Assembly (NCBI GenBank): GCA_033283175.1
Contig: JAWMQM010000002.1
Location: forward strand, 744,001 to 808,000
Length of the DNA: 64,000 nucleotides
Reading direction: 5' to 3'
Source: Pseudomaricurvus sp033283175
GTDB lineage: Bacteria > Pseudomonadota > Gammaproteobacteria > Pseudomonadales > Cellvibrionaceae
Part shown: one piece after another, positions 60,328 through 64,000 of the stretch
How the letters are laid out: the number at the start of each line of letters is the position of its first letter
Numbering within the stretch: the stretch's first letter is position 1
Translations under genes and position numbers: made by a program
Notes under the pieces: model-generated
What the model was told of the DNA's origin: nothing
Databases searched by the model: none
The model's input: only the letters and a program-made list of their open reading frames with translations

Positions 60328-61176
60328 ATGAGTCGCGACGCCATCGATCCCATGCTCAGCGCTGCCGGGCTGCAATCCAGTCTGCAGGAAGTGGTGCTGC
60401 TGGACTGCCGCTTCTCCCTCGCGGACACCACAGAGGGCCGCCGCCTGTATGAGCAGGGACACATTCCCGGCGCCCACTACTGCGATCTGGAACAGCATCT
60501 CTCCTCCCCCAAACAGGCCCACGGCGGTCGCCACCCCCTGCCGGATGCCCGGGCTTTTCAACAGCAGCTGGCCCAGTGGGGCATCGGGCCGCAATCGCGA
60601 GTGGTGGTTTACGACAACCATCGCCTGGCCTTTGCCAGCCGCGCCTGGTGGCTGCTGCGCCAGGCCGGGGTTGAACAGGTGCAACTGCTGAATGGCGGGT
60701 TCAACGCCTGGTGTGACGCCGGTTACCCGCAAGCCACTGATGTGCCCCCTGTTGCCGCTGCGACACCTGGCTCATTCAGCGCCGCGTTCGATGCTCTCCA
60801 CTATGATCAGGTTCGGCGTCTGGCGGGGGAACACTCCCTCCCGCTGATCGACAGCCGTGAGCCTCCCCGCTACCGGGGCGAAATGGAGCCCATCGATCCG
60901 GTCGCCGGCCACATTCCGGGAGCCACAAACCTGCCCTGGACCGACATCTGCGATGAAGCGGGATTTATCAAACCCCAGGAATTCCATAACCAGCGCTGGG
61001 CCGCTTTCCGGGGAGAAGAGCCAGTGGTCTATTGCGGCTCCGGCGTGACTGCCTGCGTCAACCTGCTTTCGGCCCATCTCGCCAACCAGCCGGCCCGCCT
61101 CTACGCCGGCAGCTGGAGTGACTGGTGCAGTTACAACGACGCCCCCATTGCCACCGCCATCAGCAACGGACACTGA
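60328..61176 (+). CDS. sseA: Sulfurtransferase (double rhodanese, SseA-like)
   Basis: A 282-residue two-domain rhodanese. The inactive N-terminal domain has DCRFSLADT and GHIPGAHY; the active C-terminal one has DSREPPRY, GHIPGATNLPW and the catalytic Cys loop YCGSGVTA near residue 240, the CGSGVTA form typical of 3-mercaptopyruvate sulfurtransferase. Start at 60328 has CAGGAG 9 nt upstream; the in-frame ATG at 60307 overlaps hyi. Its role beside hyi is unclear. Confidence 0.92.
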   Translation: MSRDAIDPMLSAAGLQSSLQEVVLLDCRFSLADTTEGRRLYEQGHIPGAHYCDLEQHLSSPKQAHGGRHPLPDARAFQQQLAQWGIGPQSRVVVYDNHRLAFASRAWWLLRQAGVEQVQLLNGGFNAWCDAGYPQATDVPPVAAATPGSFSAAFDALHYDQVRRLAGEHSLPLIDSREPPRYRGEMEPIDPVAGHIPGATNLPWTDICDEAGFIKPQEFHNQRWAAFRGEEPVVYCGSGVTACVNLLSAHLANQPARLYAGSWSDWCSYNDAPIATAISNGH

Positions 61177-61184
61177 AACAGGTT

Positions 61185-62060
61185 ATGCCGCACACCAATC
61201 CCGCCCAACAACTCGCCGCCCAACTCACGCCGGACGCTTCTGGCCCGATGCACTTCAGGGGCTACACACCCGCCGCATCGCAACTGTCCCAGGTGTTTGG
61301 CGGCCAGGTCATGGCGCAATGCATCGGTGCCGCGGCACAGACCCTGGATCCAGAGCGCCATATGCACTCCCTGCACGGCTACTTCCTGCGCCCCGGGCGC
61401 AAGGAGGTCCCGCTGGATTATGTGGTGACGGCCATTCGGGATGGGGGTTCCTTCTCTACCCGGCAAGTCACCGCCGAGCAGGAAGGTAAGGCGATCTTTA
61501 CCGGCATGCTCTCGTTCAAACTGCCGGAGCAGGGGGTGGAGCATCAGGCGGCGGCCATGCCTGAAGTGCCACAACCAGACTCCCTGCCCCGGGACCACGA
61601 GACACTGGCCCTATTCCGCGCCGACAATCCCACGGCCCATGTACCGCCACCCGTGGATTGGCTCAACGCCCTGGACATGCGCAGCTGCGGCGAAATGCCG
61701 CTGTTACGGCCGGCGCGGCGGCAGCCACTTCAGGGTTTCTGGTTTCGTACCCGCGACACACTGGGCGAAGCACCGTTTCACGATCACCTGAAGATTCTGA
61801 CCTGGGTCTCGGATATACGCCTGATCACTACCGCCATGCTGCCCCACGACCTGCCTTACGATAAAAGCCGGATCCGCGCCGCCAGCCTGGATCACGCCGT
61901 GTGGGTACACCACCCTTTCCGGGTGGATGAGTGGATTTACCATGAGATGGAAGCCCCCGTTTCCGGAGGCGGACGCGGCCTCAACCTGGGCCGCTTTTAC
62001 AATCGGCAGGGGCAACTGGTGGCGTCCTCCACACAGGAAGGGCTACTGAGGGTCTTTTAA
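61185..62060 (+). CDS. tesB: Acyl-CoA thioesterase II (TesB family)
   Basis: A 291-residue double-hotdog thioesterase. FGGQVMAQCIGAA, MHSLHGYFLRPG, GGSFSTRQVTAEQ, and the C-terminal SLDHAVWVHHPFRVDEWI (containing the catalytic Asp) are diagnostic. It hydrolyses medium- and long-chain acyl-CoA, fitting the fatty-acid genes elsewhere in the window. It lies 8 nt after the sulfurtransferase. Confidence 0.94.
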   Translation: MPHTNPAQQLAAQLTPDASGPMHFRGYTPAASQLSQVFGGQVMAQCIGAAAQTLDPERHMHSLHGYFLRPGRKEVPLDYVVTAIRDGGSFSTRQVTAEQEGKAIFTGMLSFKLPEQGVEHQAAAMPEVPQPDSLPRDHETLALFRADNPTAHVPPPVDWLNALDMRSCGEMPLLRPARRQPLQGFWFRTRDTLGEAPFHDHLKILTWVSDIRLITTAMLPHDLPYDKSRIRAASLDHAVWVHHPFRVDEWIYHEMEAPVSGGGRGLNLGRFYNRQGQLVASSTQEGLLRVF

Positions 62061-62135
62061 ACATTTCCGGAGTTGCCTGGCGGCATTCAGCGAGCAACCG
62101 CCAGGACAACAAGCCACGACGCGGGCGCGACAACT

Positions 62136-62780
62136 TCAGCCCGGGCAAGTCACCCCGGTGCCACCCAAGCCACAGTAGCCGGCAGGATTCTTGTGCAGGT
62201 ACTGCTGGTGATACTCCTCGGCGTAGTAGAAGGGGCCGGCCTTAGCGATTTCGGTGGTCACCTCGCCGTACCCCGCCCCCTGCAACGCGGATTCGTAGAG
62301 CTTACGGGAGGCTTCAGCCTCCTCCAGCTGACTGTCGCTGGCGCAGTAGATACCGGAGCGGTACTGGGTACCGATATCATTCCCCTGGCGCATTCCCTGG
62401 GTGGGGTTATGGCTCTCCCAGAACAGGCGCAACAGATCGCCAAACTGAATCTCTCCGGGATGATACACCACCAATACCACCTCATTGTGCCCGGTCATCC
62501 CACTGCACACCTCATCGTAGGTGGGGTTAGGGGTATAGCCACCGCTGTAGCCCACCGCCGTGGTGTAAACCCCGGGCAGCTGCCAGAATTTTCTCTCTGC
62601 GCCCCAGAAACAGCCCAAACCAAACAACACCGCCTCGCAATCTTCCGGGAAAGGCGCTTGCATGCTGGTGCCCAGCACCTGATGACGAGGGTTCAACCGC
62701 ATGGCCTGATCACGGCCCGGCAAGGCAGCGTCCTTTTCCGGCAATTGCAGACGACGTGGATCCCGTGCGAAAAATCCCAT
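62136..62780 (-). CDS. msrA: Peptide methionine sulfoxide reductase MsrA
   Basis: A 214-residue reductase. Active site GLGCFWGAERKFW near residue 52, GYSGGYTPNPTYDEVCSG, YHPGEIQFGDLL, and a C-terminal resolving pair in GYCGLGGTGVTCPG. It repairs S-methionine sulfoxide. Start at 62780 has CCGGAG 8 nt upstream; the extra 31 in-frame codons are untranslated leader in my view. Confidence 0.96.
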   Translation of the reverse strand: MGFFARDPRRLQLPEKDAALPGRDQAMRLNPRHQVLGTSMQAPFPEDCEAVLFGLGCFWGAERKFWQLPGVYTTAVGYSGGYTPNPTYDEVCSGMTGHNEVVLVVYHPGEIQFGDLLRLFWESHNPTQGMRQGNDIGTQYRSGIYCASDSQLEEAEASRKLYESALQGAGYGEVTTEIAKAGPFYYAEEYHQQYLHKNPAGYCGLGGTGVTCPG

Positions 62781-62950
62781 GACAAAAACTCCGGTTGGCA
62801 AAAAGGTATTGGCAAGGATCATAACACTGTCGGAGTGACCTGAAATCAACTCCGGTGTCCAGCGGTTGACCAATCAGTCAACTGATTTCCACTCTCCATT
62901 GAGGCACAATAGCCCCTTTCTCGCTTGCGCTACTGCTATCCGCCATTCAC
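62781..62950. other. Divergent msrA/ppx spacer
   Basis: A 170-nt divergent spacer; promoter elements are expected, but I cannot place any with confidence. No gene seen. Confidence 0.3.
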
Positions 62951-63922
62951 ATGCCACACTCCTGCCCTGCCCCAAACCGCGATAACAGCCTGCTGGCAGC
63001 CATCGACCTGGGCTCCAACAGCTTTCACCTGCTGGTCGTCCGCGCAGGCAGCGATGGCTGGGAACCCGTACAGCGCAGTAAACAGATGGTACAACTGGCC
63101 CGGGATCAGGAGGGCAACGGTCACCTTACGGCAGCCGCTGTCGAACGTGCCTCACAGTGCCTGAGCCAGTTTCGTGAACTGCTCGACCACCATCAGGTAT
63201 ATCGCTGCCATGCGGTGGGTACGGAGGCATTACGCCAATGCCGGCTACGGCAGGAATTTCTTCCCCGCTGGGAACATCTGCTGGGGACGGCAATAGAGAT
63301 CATCAGCCCCGCCCGCGAGGCCCAACTGACCTTCACCGGCCTCAGCGGCGACCCACTGCTTCGCACTCACAGCGGTTACTTCGCCACCATTGATATTGGC
63401 GGAGCCAGTACCGAGATCTGCAGCGGTCGCGCTTTCGCACTGCAACAATGGAAGAGCCTGCCACTGGGGTGCCTGGTCATCGGACAGCAATTTTTCCAGC
63501 CTGGTGGCCGTCTCTCTGCAGAGCGTTTCGGCGCCGCCAGGGAGTACTGCCAGAGAAGGTTAGCTGGCCAGCTGGAGAGCTATCACCAGCCTGCCTTGTC
63601 TCTTTGTCTCGGTGCAGCCGGAACTATGAGGGTGATCGCAGAACTGCTGGGTAACAGCGGTTATGATGCGATCACAGCCAATGCCTTATCGCAATTGATA
63701 ACAGAGTGCTGCCGCGATGGCGAATTACCTGCGGCCCTGGGCGAACACCTCCGCTGGGATGTCATTCCCGCGGGTATCGCCCTGCTGCACGCGCTGCTGA
63801 CCCAACTTCCGGGTGCAGAGTTGCGCCTGTCGGATCGGGGAATCAAGGAAGGAATATTACACAACTTGACCGGACAAACCCTTCCCTCCAGCCCTGATAT
63901 AAATAATACTAATATTCTATAA
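62951..63922 (+). CDS. Ppx/GppA-family phosphatase
   Basis: A 323-residue two-domain ASKHA-fold phosphatase. LLAAIDLGSNSFHLLVVR at the start, GTEALRQ, catalytic Glu region in SPAREAQLTFTGL, and the second phosphate loop TIDIGGASTE are intact. At 323 residues it lacks the C-terminal HD-like half of full-length Ppx/GppA (about 500), so it is the short form, active on polyphosphate or pppGpp in some species. Which substrate applies here is not decided. Confidence 0.9.
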   Translation: MPHSCPAPNRDNSLLAAIDLGSNSFHLLVVRAGSDGWEPVQRSKQMVQLARDQEGNGHLTAAAVERASQCLSQFRELLDHHQVYRCHAVGTEALRQCRLRQEFLPRWEHLLGTAIEIISPAREAQLTFTGLSGDPLLRTHSGYFATIDIGGASTEICSGRAFALQQWKSLPLGCLVIGQQFFQPGGRLSAERFGAAREYCQRRLAGQLESYHQPALSLCLGAAGTMRVIAELLGNSGYDAITANALSQLITECCRDGELPAALGEHLRWDVIPAGIALLHALLTQLPGAELRLSDRGIKEGILHNLTGQTLPSSPDINNTNIL

Positions 63923-63964
63923 AGCGTTTTATCGCAAAAAGAAATTATAAGCAGAACGAAAAAT

Positions 63965-64000
63965 ATGAGTCTTAGATATAAAGCCATACCCCTGTGGGAG
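63965..64000 (+). CDS. Possible start of a gene running off the window
   Basis: An ATG with 12 open codons (MSLRYKAIPLWE) to the window edge, after an A/T-rich stretch that could be a promoter. Too short to identify. Confidence 0.25.
   Translation, partial: MSLRYKAIPLWE

Overview
The window is about 60% GC, densely packed, and carries no visible insertion sequence, prophage or CRISPR array. It reads as chromosomal DNA from a free-living gammaproteobacterium of the Pseudomonadales/Cellvibrionales type (a marine Microbulbifer- or Halieaceae-like bacterium is my best guess, not proven). From memory of the Pseudomonas aeruginosa map, the left 20 kb keeps the PA3002-PA3021 order: mfd, csiV, methylthioinosine phosphorylase, nagZ, psrA, lexA, sulA, two small conserved genes, topA, a small membrane-anchored gene, a universal stress protein, uup and slt. 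The fadBA genes that sit inside that block in Pseudomonas are absent here.

Layout. 0-9.7 kb: the end of mfd, csiV, a cold-shock gene, a leftward psrA-nagZ-mscS-mtnP-like operon, and lexA-sulA behind two tandem SOS boxes. 10-19.7 kb: two small conserved genes, topA, usp, uup, slt and a glutaredoxin-like gene. 19.8-24.1 kb: a Ser/Thr phosphorylation module (FHA protein, PP2C phosphatase, receptor kinase with a C-terminal FGE-sulfatase domain). Each of the three proteins has its own predicted transmembrane segment, and no type VI secretion genes are nearby. 24.2-29.3 kb: patatin phospholipase, acyl-CoA ligase and acyl-CoA dehydrogenase. The dehydrogenase promoter contains a PsrA box inside a perfect 30-bp palindrome, and psrA has a matching box in its own leader. 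29.3-40.4 kb: HAD phosphatase, orphan gene, lytic transglycosylase lipoprotein, ligA, zipA, smc, ccmI and ccmH.

40.5-41.7 kb is the least ordinary stretch. tRNA-Val and tRNA-Asp are followed by tandem repeats, each opening with a copy of the last 16 nt of tRNA-Asp and a terminator. A doublet of inverted REP-like sequences (REPIN-like) follows. The organisation recalls the tyrT/rtT repeats of E. coli but is built on a different tRNA.

41.7-52.6 kb carries accessory metabolism: a double-CDGSH protein, GFA-family protein, sulfotransferase, TIM-barrel isomerase, a MacAB/LolCDE-like exporter with two permeases, a 42-residue membrane peptide, a dienoyl-CoA isomerase-like crotonase, an exonuclease and a GltB-like oxidoreductase. 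52.6-58.3 kb holds ccmABCDEFG plus a CWC-motif gene. The cytochrome c maturation genes are therefore split, with ccmHI 12.5 kb away beyond the tRNAs. 58.6-62.1 kb is a tartronate semialdehyde reductase/hydroxypyruvate isomerase/sulfurtransferase/thioesterase operon, and msrA and a Ppx/GppA phosphatase close the window.
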